Of a DNA stretch of 64,000 nucleotides, positions 17,501-25,308 are shown one piece after another. The notes under the pieces are model-generated. The model was not told where the DNA came from and made no database searches. It saw only the letters and a list, made by a program, of their open reading frames with translations. The stretch spans positions 124,001 through 188,000 of the forward strand of contig CANQZG010000006.1 of assembly GCA_947628305.1 (NCBI GenBank). Reading direction: 5' to 3'. Positions within the stretch are counted from its first letter, which is position 1. Each line of letters opens with the position of its first letter. Position numbers and translations under genes: made by a program. This stretch comes from an uncultured Muribaculaceae bacterium. GTDB lineage: Bacteria; Bacteroidota; Bacteroidia; Bacteroidales; Muribaculaceae.

Positions 17501-18208
17501 TATTGTGAAATAGTCGGGACGTTCAGGGTGTGTGGGGTAGAACTGGTTTACCGTCGGCCCTGTGACAAATGCCACATTATCCTTGTAGGCCGACACTAGT
17601 CCGTTGGGATTCTCCTGTGAAGTCTTTTTTATCAGTTTGAAAAGACTGCTCGGCTTTTCCTTGCCGTCAATGATGAACGTACCGTTGAAAATCTTGTGAC
17701 GGCAATGTTCCGAGTTAACTTGGGAAAAGCCGAAAACCTCGCTGTCGGTCAACGGGCGTCCCAGTTTCTCGCTTAGTCCACGCAGATATTGTTCCTCGTC
17801 AGGACTTAAGGCAAGTCCTTCCTTGCGGTTGTAGTCCGAAATATCGTCAATGTATACAATGTCGTCAGGCTTTTTCTCGATGAGGAATACGGTGTCGTCG
17901 ATGTCATGGTATACACGTTGCAACATGCGGTCATGGGCCGGTTCGCTTTCAGGAGTCTTTACATATTCCTCTATACGGGATATCCCTTGCAGACCCATGT
18001 TTTGTGTGATTTCGACCGCGTTGGTGCTCCATGGGGTCACCATCTCTTTGCGCGGCCCTACAAACGTTCCCTCTACTTTATTTGACTCTACAAGTTCGGC
18101 GTCATCGCCAAACAGCCACAGAAGACGCTCCGTTTCTTCGGGCGTGAATCGGTGGTCAGTCTCGACGGCTAAAAATCTGTCGGCGCCGGATTTAAAAAAT
18201 ACGACCAT
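14513..18208 (-). CDS. purL: Phosphoribosylformylglycinamidine synthase, large single-chain form
   Basis: 1231 residues from the ATG at 18208. The frame stays open 76 codons further upstream, but family members begin with the MVVFF-type strand and the purL promoter lies within that extension. Features are an N-terminal PurS-like region, two AIRS-type ATP-binding halves (LSLKAETHNFPTTVEPFNGAATG, GxGGxxSS-like stretches), and a C-terminal class I glutaminase with catalytic Cys in LGVCNGCQLM and His in HGEGRF. It makes FGAM from FGAR, glutamine and ATP in purine synthesis. The mobile element begins only 33 bp upstream of the start. Confidence 0.96.
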   Translation of the reverse strand: MVVFFKSGADRFLAVETDHRFTPEETERLLWLFGDDAELVESNKVEGTFVGPRKEMVTPWSTNAVEITQNMGLQGISRIEEYVKTPESEPAHDRMLQRVYHDIDDTVFLIEKKPDDIVYIDDISDYNRKEGLALSPDEEQYLRGLSEKLGRPLTDSEVFGFSQVNSEHCRHKIFNGTFIIDGKEKPSSLFKLIKKTSQENPNGLVSAYKDNVAFVTGPTVNQFYPTHPERPDYFTITERPTVLSLKAETHNFPTTVEPFNGAATGSGGEIRDRLGGGRASLPLAGTAVYMTSYPRMEQDHAWEGYTAPREWLYQTPCEILIKASNGASDFGNKYGQPLICGSLLTFELTENDRTYAYDKVIMLAGGVGYAMSRDAIKGVPEPGEAVVVMGGENYRIGMGGGAVSSVATGQYDNSIELNAVQRANPEMQKRVSNVIRALAESDENPIVSIHDHGAGGHLNALSELVEETGGHIDMAALPVGDKTLSAKEIVGNESQERMGLVMKDEDIEYVQKIADRERSPFYVVGHTTDDHRFVFEQANGVKPIDLEMSDMFGNSPKTVMTDNTVTHHHDEITYNDNDIEKYLNNVLSLEAVASKDWLTNKVDRSVTGKIARQQCQGAIQLPLSDCGVVALDYTGTVGIATSIGHAPQVALVDSAKGSVMAIAEALTNIVGTPLKDGLKAVSLSANWMWPCRNEGEDAALYRAVEACSDFACALGINIPTGKDSLSMTQKYGDKKVLAPGTVIISAAGEVTDVKKTVSPVISPVKSTLFYVDFSGDTLKLGGSALSQTMGRLGADAPTVTDAEYFKTAFNAIQLLVSTGKITAAHDVSAGGLVTTLLEMTFANTRGGLDISVDGFNENDLVKILFAENPALVIQVANENVEDATAVLNTTGVKYHAIGSPAANHTLAVTHKGKTINLDIDALRDVWMRPSYLLDCKQSGDKCARARFENYSKQPLQLAIPSTFDGSLASRGLDLNRVKPTGIRAAIIREKGVNGDREMAYSLHLAGFDVKDVHMTDIMSGRETLEDVNMIVFCGGFSNSDVLGSAKGWAGGFRWNERARITLENYYKRPDTLSLGVCNGCQLMIELNLINPDHAKKTKMEHNVSHKFESQFVSVNIPENKSVMLSPLAGMKLGIWVAHGEGRFNMPLEADNYNVAMQYNYDAYPANPNGSPMGVAALTSDDGRHLAMMPHLERAIFPWQWAYTDASQSSHEVTPWLDAFINARRWIEYHTK

Positions 18209-18240
18209 TGTATCGAAATGTATAGTTGTGGTTATAGGCG

Positions 18241-18248
18241 CAAAGTTA
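18241..18248 (-). promoter_or_regulatory. purL: purL -7 promoter element within the element's attachment site
   Basis: TAACTTTG on the minus strand, 33 bp before the purL ATG, matches TAnnTTTG. The wider GTAACTTTGC (18249-18240) also fits GTANNTTTGC, the core described for CTnDOT-type integration. The element border therefore lies in the promoter. Confidence 0.65.
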
Positions 18249-18267
18249 CTGAAAATCTCTGGAATAA
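18241..18267. repeat. attL of element 1
   Basis: Begins CAAAGTTACTGAAAATCTCT. It matches 27413-27439 at 24 of 27 positions and overlaps the purL promoter. Confidence 0.65.
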
Positions 18268-18440
18268 CCGAGAAAAGAGGTTGAAATGTCACTGAAATGA
18301 CTATCATTAAAGCATTTACAGTGCCAAATGACGCCAACCGTAAAAAGCGGGAAACGCAAAGGAAAGCAGTTCTATGAAGCAGGAAGGTTTTCAAATCGTT
18401 ACCCGAAATGAGATGCATTTTTAACGCTCTCTTCATTGAT

Positions 18441-18497
18441 TGCTCCGTTCTGCTCCGATTTGCTTATCAAGGTCTAACTCGTTGAGTAATAACTTTG
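18441..18497 (+). promoter_or_regulatory. Integrase promoter with a box shared with the helicase gene
   Basis: GATTTGCTTATCAAGGT (18457-18473) is followed after 16 bp by the -7 TAACTTTG (18490-18497), 16 bp before the integrase ATG. The same box (16 of 17 bases) at the same 16-bp distance from TAACTTTG lies upstream of the helicase gene (20344-20384), and similarity extends about 16 bp further upstream. Joint control by one regulator is likely. Confidence 0.65.
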
Positions 18498-18513
18498 CAA
18501 ACAAAAAACGAGT

Positions 18514-19743
18514 ATGGCAAGAAGTACATTCAAGGTGCTGTTCTACGTGAACGGCAGCAAGGAAAGAAACGGTATTGTCCCCATCATGGGACGAGTGACA
18601 ATCAACGGGACTGTGGCACAGTTCAGTTGCAAGCAGAGTGTTCCGAAAACGCTTTGGGACATCAAGGGCAACCGAGCCAAAGGCAAGAGCAAGGAGGCAC
18701 GGGACATCAATTTAGCTTTGGACAACATCAAGGCGCAAATCATCAAACACTATCAGCGCATATCCGACCGTGAAGCGTTCGTGACTGCGGAAATGGTGCG
18801 CAATGCCTATCAGGGTATCGGCAGCGAGTACGAGACACTGCTAAAAGCGTTCGACCGTGAGAACGAGGTTTTCAAGAAGCGTGTCGGCAAGGACAGAGTA
18901 ATGGCAACCTACCGTTCACGGGTAGTGGCAAGAAACCATGTGGCAGCGTTCATCAAGTCTTTCTACAGACGGACTGATATGTCCATGCTGGAGATTACGC
19001 CCGACTTCATCAAGGAGTTTGCCGCCTACCTCTCAACGGAAGCAGGACTGCGCAATGGGACGATATGGGAAAAGTGTATGTGGCTGAAAGGTGTTGTCAT
19101 GCGTGCGCACTTCAACGGTCTGATACCGAGAAACCCGTTTGCCCAGTTCCACATCAGCCCGAATGTGAAAGAACGTGAGTACTTGACGGAAGACGAACTG
19201 AAAGCGTTGATGACGCACGAGTTCGGGGATGCCAAACTGTCCTATATCCGTGATATTTTCGTTTTCGCCAGCTTCACCGCCCTCTCTTTCGTGGACATCA
19301 AGGAGCTGACCAATGACAACATCGTGGAAGTGAACGGTGAGAAGTGGATATTGTCTAAACGGCACAAGACGAAAGTGCCGTTTCAAGTGAAACTGCTGGA
19401 TATTCCTATGCAGATAATAGAGCGTTACCGTTCCTTGCAGGAGGACAACCTCGTTTTTCCTAATCTCAACTACTGGTCTATCTGCAAACCGTTGAAAAAG
19501 GTGATGAAAGAGTGCGGGATAACAAAGGACATCTCGTTTCATTGCGCCAGACATGGGTTCGCGACGCTCGCCTTGAGTATGGGGATGCCGATTGAGAGCG
19601 TGAGCCGTGTTTTGGGACACACGAACATTGTCACGACCCAAATCTACGCAAAAATCACAACGCAGAAGTTGGACAACGACCTTACGATGCTCGGCAACAG
19701 GCTGAACCAATCGTTTAACAACGTATCAATGGCAGGACAATGA
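18514..19743 (+). CDS. Tyrosine recombinase, IntDOT-like (element 1 integrase)
   Basis: 409 residues. An N-terminal arm-binding region precedes a SAM-like core-binding domain (about 105-205) and the catalytic domain. Catalytic residues visible are H343 and R346 (FHCARHGF), H369 (LGHT) and the nucleophile Y378 (IYAKI). The first catalytic Arg, normally in TGLR, is Ser here (TALSFVD, S258). The same substitution is known in IntDOT of CTnDOT and fits integration at a GTANNTTTGC-like core. It should integrate and, with accessory factors, excise element 1. The next gene overlaps its stop by 4 bp. Confidence 0.9.
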   Translation: MARSTFKVLFYVNGSKERNGIVPIMGRVTINGTVAQFSCKQSVPKTLWDIKGNRAKGKSKEARDINLALDNIKAQIIKHYQRISDREAFVTAEMVRNAYQGIGSEYETLLKAFDRENEVFKKRVGKDRVMATYRSRVVARNHVAAFIKSFYRRTDMSMLEITPDFIKEFAAYLSTEAGLRNGTIWEKCMWLKGVVMRAHFNGLIPRNPFAQFHISPNVKEREYLTEDELKALMTHEFGDAKLSYIRDIFVFASFTALSFVDIKELTNDNIVEVNGEKWILSKRHKTKVPFQVKLLDIPMQIIERYRSLQEDNLVFPNLNYWSICKPLKKVMKECGITKDISFHCARHGFATLALSMGMPIESVSRVLGHTNIVTTQIYAKITTQKLDNDLTMLGNRLNQSFNNVSMAGQ

Positions 19744-20114
19744 AAAGGAATATCATCGAAATCACTGAACACGGTACGGTAATTATACCAAGTGAAACGG
19801 TATGGATGAGCGAAGCGGAACTTGTCAGCCTGTTCGGGGTTATTGCCCCAACCGTCCGTGCAGCAATCAAAGCAGTCTATAAAAGCGGAATACTGAAAGT
19901 GCATGAAGCGCAACGGTATATCCACCTATCGGACAAAATCGGTGTGGATGTTTACTGCCTTGAAATGGTTGTCGCTCTCGCTTTCCACATCCGTTCATAC
20001 GGAGCGGAACGGGTACGCAATGCCATACTTGAAAGGTTGTACTTGCGAAAAGAGAAAACAAGCATCTTCTTTTCGCTGGGAAATGGAATAGAAGTGCCTA
20101 AATATCAAGCATAA
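19740..20114 (+). CDS. Small RhuM-like / winged-helix DNA-binding protein
   Basis: 124 residues. The first half has an HTH-like segment (MSEAELVSLFGVIAPTVRAAIKAVYKSG), as in RhuM-type or Fic-associated N-terminal domains. The second half (DVYCLEMVVALAFHIRSYGAERVR, shown in part) resembles the RhuM core. It overlaps the integrase stop in an ATGA arrangement, so the two are translationally coupled. A recombination directionality or regulatory role is plausible, since excision factors commonly sit here, but it is not proven. A terminator follows. Confidence 0.6.
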   Translation: MKRNIIEITEHGTVIIPSETVWMSEAELVSLFGVIAPTVRAAIKAVYKSGILKVHEAQRYIHLSDKIGVDVYCLEMVVALAFHIRSYGAERVRNAILERLYLRKEKTSIFFSLGNGIEVPKYQA

Positions 20115-20229
20115 CGTGTATTGATATGACGACATGAAGTAATGAAACCGATGCGTATTCCCATTGCCGACAATGTATCCATATACATAATTGGGTAGGC
20201 GTATTGTCATTCATTCACAGGAATATGGC

Positions 20230-20279
20230 AATCCCGAAGAAGCACCCCTCTATAACGGTTGTTTCTTCGGGATTTTTTG
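20230..20279 (+). terminator. Rho-independent terminator after the integrase operon
   Basis: AATCCCGAAGAA (20230-20241) pairs with TTCTTCGGGATT (20263-20274), followed by a T run. It separates integrase transcription from the helicase unit. Confidence 0.85.
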
Positions 20280-20328
20280 TTGTCATGTTCTCCAATATGC
20301 TGCAAGTTTTTCATTCCGTGTGTTTTTT

Positions 20329-20384
20329 GCGCCATTCTGCCGTGATTTGCGTATCAAGGTTTCAAACAGCTCTCTCTAACTTTG
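20329..20384 (+). promoter_or_regulatory. Helicase-gene promoter sharing the integrase regulatory box
   Basis: GATTTGCGTATCAAGGT (20344-20360) and TAACTTTG (20377-20384) repeat the arrangement upstream of the integrase with identical spacing. Confidence 0.65.
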
Positions 20385-20421
20385 CATACGATTATTTATC
20401 AACCATTTAAGCGTATGGACA

Positions 20422-21627
20422 ATGAGTAAATCAGACATCTGCAAGGAGGAGTTTATCCGAGTGGGTACGACCCTCTACAAGTTAGTGAACCAGCCCCGAC
20501 TGAACGGCGGCTATGTGAAGAAACGCATCGTGTGGAACAACGAGACCCTGCGGCAGGACTACGGCAAACACTTTCTCGCCACTGTCCCCAAGTATGACGG
20601 TTTCTGCACCGTGCCCGACCATGTGAATTACCGTCCGATAGTGGACAAGTTCCTAAACCTCTATGAACCGATAGACCACAAGCCGATGGAGGGTGATTTT
20701 CCCTCTATCTGTTCGTTGATGGAGCACATCTTCGGGGAGCAATACGAGTTGGGGATGGACTATCTGCAACTGCTTTACCTGCAACCTATCCAAAAACTGC
20801 CTATCCTGTTGTTGGTATCGGAAGAACGCAATACAGGCAAAAGCACGTTCCTGAACTTTCTGAAAGCCCTGTTTCAGAACAACGTGACATTCAACACCAA
20901 CGAGGACTTCCGCAGCCAGTTCAATTCCGATTGGGCAGGGAAGCTCCTTATTGTGGTGGATGAAGTGTTGCTAAGCCGCAGGGAGGACAGCGAGCGGTTG
21001 AAGAACCTCAGTACCACGTTATCCTACAAGGTTGAAGCCAAAGGTAAAGACCGTGACGAAATAGCGTTCTTCGCCAAGTTCGTGCTGTGTTCCAACAACG
21101 AGTATCTGCCCGTCATCATAGACGCAGGGGAAACACGCTATTGGGTGCGGAAGATAGACCGCTTACAAACAGACGATACCGACTTCTTGCAAAAGCTGAA
21201 AGCGGAAATACCTGCTTTCCTCTACCATTTGCAGCACAGGCAGCTATCCACCGAGAAAGAGAGCCGTATGTGGTTTGCCGCGTCACTGCTGCACACCGAA
21301 GCCTTGCAGAAGATTATCCGAAGCAACCGCAACAGATTGGAGATTGAGATGTGCGAACTTATACTTGATATCATGGCAAGTATGGGTGTCGACACTTTCT
21401 CTTTTTGCTGCAATGACATTCTCACGTTGTTGGCAAACTCGTATGTCAAAGCGGAGAAGCACCAAGTAAGAAAGGTATTGCAGGAGTGTTGGAAGCTCAC
21501 GCCTGCACCGAACGGGCTGACATATACCACTTATCAGCTTAACTACAATCGGGAGTGTCGGTATGAGCCGATAAGGAGAGTGGGACGCTTCTATACCGTC
21601 ACAAGGCAGCAACTTGAAACGCTGTAA
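20422..21627 (+). CDS. SF3-type helicase / primase-associated ATPase of element 1
   Basis: 401 residues. Walker A is SEERNTGKSTFLNFL (about residue 130-145), Walker B is LLIVVDEVLL, and the SF3 sensor motif is KFVLCSNN, followed by GETRYWVRKID. The C-terminus looks like a winged helix. The pattern matches the DUF5906 / P4-type helicase group found in phage and plasmid replication. It probably unwinds the element's circular form, working with the Toprim primase encoded 255 bp downstream. It has its own promoter after the integrase-unit terminator. Confidence 0.82.
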   Translation: MSKSDICKEEFIRVGTTLYKLVNQPRLNGGYVKKRIVWNNETLRQDYGKHFLATVPKYDGFCTVPDHVNYRPIVDKFLNLYEPIDHKPMEGDFPSICSLMEHIFGEQYELGMDYLQLLYLQPIQKLPILLLVSEERNTGKSTFLNFLKALFQNNVTFNTNEDFRSQFNSDWAGKLLIVVDEVLLSRREDSERLKNLSTTLSYKVEAKGKDRDEIAFFAKFVLCSNNEYLPVIIDAGETRYWVRKIDRLQTDDTDFLQKLKAEIPAFLYHLQHRQLSTEKESRMWFAASLLHTEALQKIIRSNRNRLEIEMCELILDIMASMGVDTFSFCCNDILTLLANSYVKAEKHQVRKVLQECWKLTPAPNGLTYTTYQLNYNRECRYEPIRRVGRFYTVTRQQLETL

Positions 21628-21695
21628 TTCCATTATCTTTTTGTTGAATTGTAAAACAAGGATATAATCATACTGATAATAAGCAATTATATACT

Positions 21696-21795
21696 CTCAA
21701 CAAAATCTCAACAGACCAAAAGAGAAGTTGAGCATAAAGCCACGACCTATTGTCGGTTTCTCTTTTGGTGAGTGGTTTGTTGAGCGGATGTTGAG
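21696..21795. other. Iteron-like repeats and stem-loop, candidate replication origin
   Basis: CTCAACA occurs at 21696-21702 and 21707-21713, and its inverse (T)GTTGAG at 21727-21732, 21778-21784 and 21789-21795. Between them ACCAAAAGAGAA (21715-21726) pairs perfectly with TTCTCTTTTGGT (21758-21769). The cluster lies in the 254-bp gap between helicase and primase genes. A role as replication origin or as an autoregulatory site is inferred. Confidence 0.45.
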
Positions 21796-21881
21796 CATCT
21801 ATTTGTATGTATATAAACATATTACATATACCATTCAACGAATCAACGATTTTCATTCACCATTAAAACCATAGGAAGATT

Positions 21882-22847
21882 ATGACTACACAGGAAGCAA
21901 AGAAGATACATATTGCAGACTATCTGCAAAGTTTGGGCTACAGCCCCGTCAAGCAGCAGGGGAAAAGCCTTTGGTACAAATCACCGTTCAGGGAGGAAGC
22001 GGAAGCATCGTTCAAGGTGAACACCGAACTCAACCAATGGTACGACTTCGGAACAGGTAAGGGAGGCAACATCATCGCTTTGGCGCAGGAACTTTACGGT
22101 TCGGACTATGTGCCTTACCTGCTTGGTAAGATAGCGGAACAAGCACCGCACGTCCGTCCCGTGTCTTTCTCTTTTCGCCAGCAAGCATCCGAACCGAGTT
22201 TCCAACATTTGAAAGTGGGCGAACTCACGCACCCTGCATTGCTCCGTTACTTGCAGGAACGTGGGATAAACACTGCACTGGCGCAGACGGAATGCAAGGA
22301 ACTGCACTTCATACACAACGGTAAACCTTATTTCGCCATCGGATTTCCGAATATGGCAGGAGGATACGAGGTGAGTAACCCTTTCTTCAAGGGTTGCATC
22401 GCTCCGAAGGACATCACTCATATCAGACAACATGGCGAACCGAGAAACGTGTGCTATCTATTCGAGGGCTTTATGGATTACCTCTCGTTCCTTACCATCA
22501 GAGTGAAGAACAATCCACAATATCCACGATTGACAACGCAGGATTATATCATATTGAACTCCGTTTCCAATCTCGCAAAGGTGGAAAGCCTATTGGCAAA
22601 CTATACACAGTTTGGCAGTTACCTTGACAACGACACGGCAGGACGGAACGCTTGCGAGACCTTGAAAGCGAAGTTCGGAGAACGGCTACTTGACAAGTCG
22701 CTATACTATCGTGAGTACAAGGATTTGAATGACTACCTATGCGGTAAGACCTTGTTCCAATCGGCAGAACCGATAAAACAGGAGAAGCGAGTCCAATCCG
22801 CAAGGCGGATGATACAGCCACCGAAAAAGCGAGGGCTGAAGATGTAG
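21882..22847 (+). CDS. Toprim primase of element 1 with a degenerate CHC2-like domain
   Basis: 321 residues. The N-terminal part follows the DnaG CHC2 zinc-finger layout (SPFREEAEASFKVN, then WYDFGTGKGGNIIALAQ), but the zinc-binding Cys/His residues at the expected places are absent. A Toprim domain (about 185-280) has the acidic glutamate in CYLFEGFMDYLSF and an LDNDTAGR motif. It is expected to make primers for replication of the excised element or the transferred strand. It precedes the oriT-like region. Confidence 0.8.
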   Translation: MTTQEAKKIHIADYLQSLGYSPVKQQGKSLWYKSPFREEAEASFKVNTELNQWYDFGTGKGGNIIALAQELYGSDYVPYLLGKIAEQAPHVRPVSFSFRQQASEPSFQHLKVGELTHPALLRYLQERGINTALAQTECKELHFIHNGKPYFAIGFPNMAGGYEVSNPFFKGCIAPKDITHIRQHGEPRNVCYLFEGFMDYLSFLTIRVKNNPQYPRLTTQDYIILNSVSNLAKVESLLANYTQFGSYLDNDTAGRNACETLKAKFGERLLDKSLYYREYKDLNDYLCGKTLFQSAEPIKQEKRVQSARRMIQPPKKRGLKM

Positions 22848-22892
22848 AAAGCGAATGCTTGCAGCGACACGGATATTTGCCAATGGAAAATG

Positions 22893-22955
22893 CCGTAGCT
22901 TATTAGGGAATTTTCCGAGCCGCATTGCAAGCAACGCTGAAAATCCCCCAATAAG
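22893..22955. other. Putative oriT of element 1
   Basis: CCGTAGCTTATTAGGG begins a 23-bp block (22893-22915) that recurs at 48559-48581 before the other relaxase gene, 21 of 23 bases identical. CTTATTAGGGAATTTTC (22899-22915) forms an imperfect 17-bp inverted repeat with GAAAATCCCCCAATAAG (22939-22955). TGCTTGCA/TGCAAGCA pairs lie nearby. Location about 100 bp before a MobV relaxase gene fits an origin of transfer; the nick site is not identified. Confidence 0.65.
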
Positions 22956-23059
22956 CCAAAGAGGTTGCACCTCTCTGGACACTCCCCAGCCAACGGCAGA
23001 AGCCGTATGGAAGTAAACCATCAACCATTGTTTCACAAGTTAAAAAGAAAGGATTATAC

Positions 23060-24364
23060 ATGGGTTATGCAGTATTACACATGGAAAAGACAAGCGGAAC
23101 GGATACCGCCATGTCAGCGCATATCGAGCGCACCATCAAACCGAAGAATGCTGATGAGAGCAGGACGCACCTCAATCGGGAACTGATAAGGTTTCCTGAT
23201 GGTGTGGAAAGCAGGACACAAGCCATACAGCACCGATTGGACACCGCAGGACTGACACGTAAAATCGGTAACAACCAAGTGAGGGCTATCCGTGTCCTGC
23301 TCACAGGAACACACGAGGATATGGAACGTATCACCAATGAGGGCAGGCTTGATGAATGGTGCAGCGACAATCTGAAATACCTTGCCGATACCTTCGGTAG
23401 AGAGAATATCGTGTCGGCAGTCCTGCACATGGACGAGCAGACACCGCATATACACGCCACCCTTGTACCGATAGTCAAGGGAGAGCGCAAGCGCAAGAAG
23501 AAAGAGGAACAGGTAAAGAAGCGATACCGCAAGAAGCCGACAGACACAGCCCGATTGTGTGCTGATGATATTATGACACGAGCCAAGCTCAAATCCTATC
23601 AGGACACTTACGCCCAAGCCATGAGCGGTTACGGATTGCAGCGTGGCGTTGATGGCTCGGAAGCGAAGCATATCTCCACACGGAAGTATTACCGTGATTT
23701 GATGCAGCAGACGGAGCAATTACAGACCGATATAGCACAACTCCAAGACCGCAAGGAAACGGCACAGGAGGAACTCAGGCAAGTAAAGAAAGAGGTACAG
23801 ACCGAAAAACTGAAAGAGGCTGCCACAACAGCCGCCACCAACATAGCGGAAAGTGTCGGTTCTCTTTTCGGCAGTAATAAGGTCAAAACATTGGAGAAAC
23901 AAAATGTAACCTTACAGAATCGAATCATTGAACTTGAAGAGGATGCCCAACGAAAAGAGGAACGGCATATCAAGCAGATGCGAGAAATGAAAAGCGCATA
24001 CGAACAGCAAAACAGCAAGCTGTCCGAGTTTGTGGATTTTGTCAAACGCTATTTTCCGTATGTAGAGAAATTAATGCCGACAATAAAGTTTCTGCGTGAT
24101 ACTCTGAACTTTGGTGATGCTGCTATTAGAAAGCTATGCACATTCAAAGATGTTTCCATTAGAGGTGAACTATATTCCCGAGAGTTCAACAGACATTTCA
24201 AGGCTGACGGTGCGGTCTGCTCTCTCAAACAGGACACAGAAGGAAAATTTGAACTCAACATTGACGGTGTTTCACACGTTAGCTGGTTCAGACGAAAGAA
24301 AGACGAGTTTATGGAAACATTGGGAATACCGACAAGGATACAAAATCGGGGTATTAACTTGTAA
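23060..24364 (+). CDS. MobV-family relaxase of element 1
   Basis: 434 residues. The N-terminal Mob/Pre domain (about 1-200) has the MobV signature HMDEQTPHIHATLVP with the metal-binding histidines, and NESRTHLNRE-type conserved residues near position 35. A long coiled coil (about 215-315, Gln/Glu/Lys-rich heptads) and a C-terminal globular region follow. It should nick at the upstream oriT and lead the strand into a recipient through a helper conjugation system. It shares about the first 170 residues' pattern with the relaxase of element 2. A terminator follows. Confidence 0.9.
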   Translation: MGYAVLHMEKTSGTDTAMSAHIERTIKPKNADESRTHLNRELIRFPDGVESRTQAIQHRLDTAGLTRKIGNNQVRAIRVLLTGTHEDMERITNEGRLDEWCSDNLKYLADTFGRENIVSAVLHMDEQTPHIHATLVPIVKGERKRKKKEEQVKKRYRKKPTDTARLCADDIMTRAKLKSYQDTYAQAMSGYGLQRGVDGSEAKHISTRKYYRDLMQQTEQLQTDIAQLQDRKETAQEELRQVKKEVQTEKLKEAATTAATNIAESVGSLFGSNKVKTLEKQNVTLQNRIIELEEDAQRKEERHIKQMREMKSAYEQQNSKLSEFVDFVKRYFPYVEKLMPTIKFLRDTLNFGDAAIRKLCTFKDVSIRGELYSREFNRHFKADGAVCSLKQDTEGKFELNIDGVSHVSWFRRKKDEFMETLGIPTRIQNRGINL

Positions 24365-24376
24365 GTCAATACAAAG

Positions 24377-24411
24377 TCCGTGATAATCGAATGTCATATC
24401 ACGGATTTTTT
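24377..24411 (+). terminator. Terminator after the relaxase gene
   Basis: TCCGTGATA (24377-24385) pairs with TATCACGGA (24397-24405), followed by six T residues. It isolates the cargo operon from mobilization genes. Confidence 0.85.
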
Positions 24412-24412
24412 G

Positions 24413-24420
24413 TACTTTTG
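24413..24420 (+). promoter_or_regulatory. -7 element of the cargo operon promoter
   Basis: TACTTTTG fits TAnnTTTG, directly after the relaxase terminator and 18 bp before the first cargo ATG. The -33 is not evident. Confidence 0.55.
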
Positions 24421-24438
24421 CAGCATAAATGAAGTAAT

Positions 24439-25308
24439 ATGAGAGCAATAACCCCTAAGCATATAGAAGCATATCAAAAAGGTTGCTTAAAGAAACTGTT
24501 TGATGTAATCGTTAATGACCCTGAGTTGTCTTTTGAAATTAGAAAAAATAATGAGGTGATAGTTTATTATAGAAAAGGCAAAATACTTACAATTAAGTAC
24601 ACCGATAAAAATGAGTTCCAAATAAAACCGTTAGACAAAGGATATTACAAAGATGTTACTCAAATAGATTTATTTGAAACCAAAAACTTGGCATACACGC
24701 TTAAAAACATATCGTACTTACGTAATTATTTTAAGCAGGCAAAGAAACTTGTTTACAATCATAAGGTAGGGCTGGAATTTAGTGTCCAGCAAAATATTGC
24801 ATTGGGAAACCGAAACTTTAATAATCGTTTTCTTGTTGTTGATATGGAATGGCAATTTTCCCAAGCAAAAATAAGTAAAACAGACAGAATTGGAAAAACA
24901 AGAATAGATCTCATTATTGTTGATACACAGGCAAATGAATTTGGAATAAATGACATCTATCTTACAGAATTAAAAGTAGGCATAGGAGCTGTGGAAGGGG
25001 AGTCGGGCATTATAGACCATATAAAGAAAACCAAAGCAATAATAGATAAAGAAGGCGTTTGCAAAGACCTTAAAAATGATATAGAAAGTATCATTGAAAT
25101 CAAATCGCGCTTGGGACTTATCGAGGGAGAAAGAAAGGTGTTGAATCTCTCATCTAAACCTAAAATGATGATTATATTGGCATACAGGGGAAAACAAGAA
25201 AAAGAACAGTTGGAAGAGCAAGCACGCATTGCAATTGACGAAGCTAAAAAGATAGGCATGTGCGCACCTTTGATAAAAAGCCATGATTTACAGATAACTT
25301 TAAAATGA
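24439..25308 (+). CDS. PD-(D/E)XK nuclease-like protein (first gene of cargo operon)
   Basis: 289 residues, no named family recognised. Residues about 128-182 show a nuclease-like core: strand RFLVVDMEWQF, then RIDLIIV with Asp157, then IYLTELKVG with Glu177 and Lys179, which is the D-Xn-E-X-K pattern of PD-(D/E)XK enzymes. A helix with Lys/His (GIIDHIKKTKA) follows. The N-terminal 110 residues are a separate charged region, possibly for substrate binding. Its stop overlaps the next start (ATGA), so expression is coupled to the MBL and phosphoesterase genes. AT-rich codon use differs from the relaxase gene. Nuclease activity is inferred. Confidence 0.6.
   Translation: MRAITPKHIEAYQKGCLKKLFDVIVNDPELSFEIRKNNEVIVYYRKGKILTIKYTDKNEFQIKPLDKGYYKDVTQIDLFETKNLAYTLKNISYLRNYFKQAKKLVYNHKVGLEFSVQQNIALGNRNFNNRFLVVDMEWQFSQAKISKTDRIGKTRIDLIIVDTQANEFGINDIYLTELKVGIGAVEGESGIIDHIKKTKAIIDKEGVCKDLKNDIESIIEIKSRLGLIEGERKVLNLSSKPKMMIILAYRGKQEKEQLEEQARIAIDEAKKIGMCAPLIKSHDLQITLK

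Noticed and set aside
14612-18284. Several long plus-strand frames opposite purL
   Set aside because: All lie within the conserved purL frame and show no family motifs.
18209-18436. 76-codon N-terminal extension of purL
   Set aside because: The purL promoter and element border fall inside it, and orthologues begin at the MVVFF strand.
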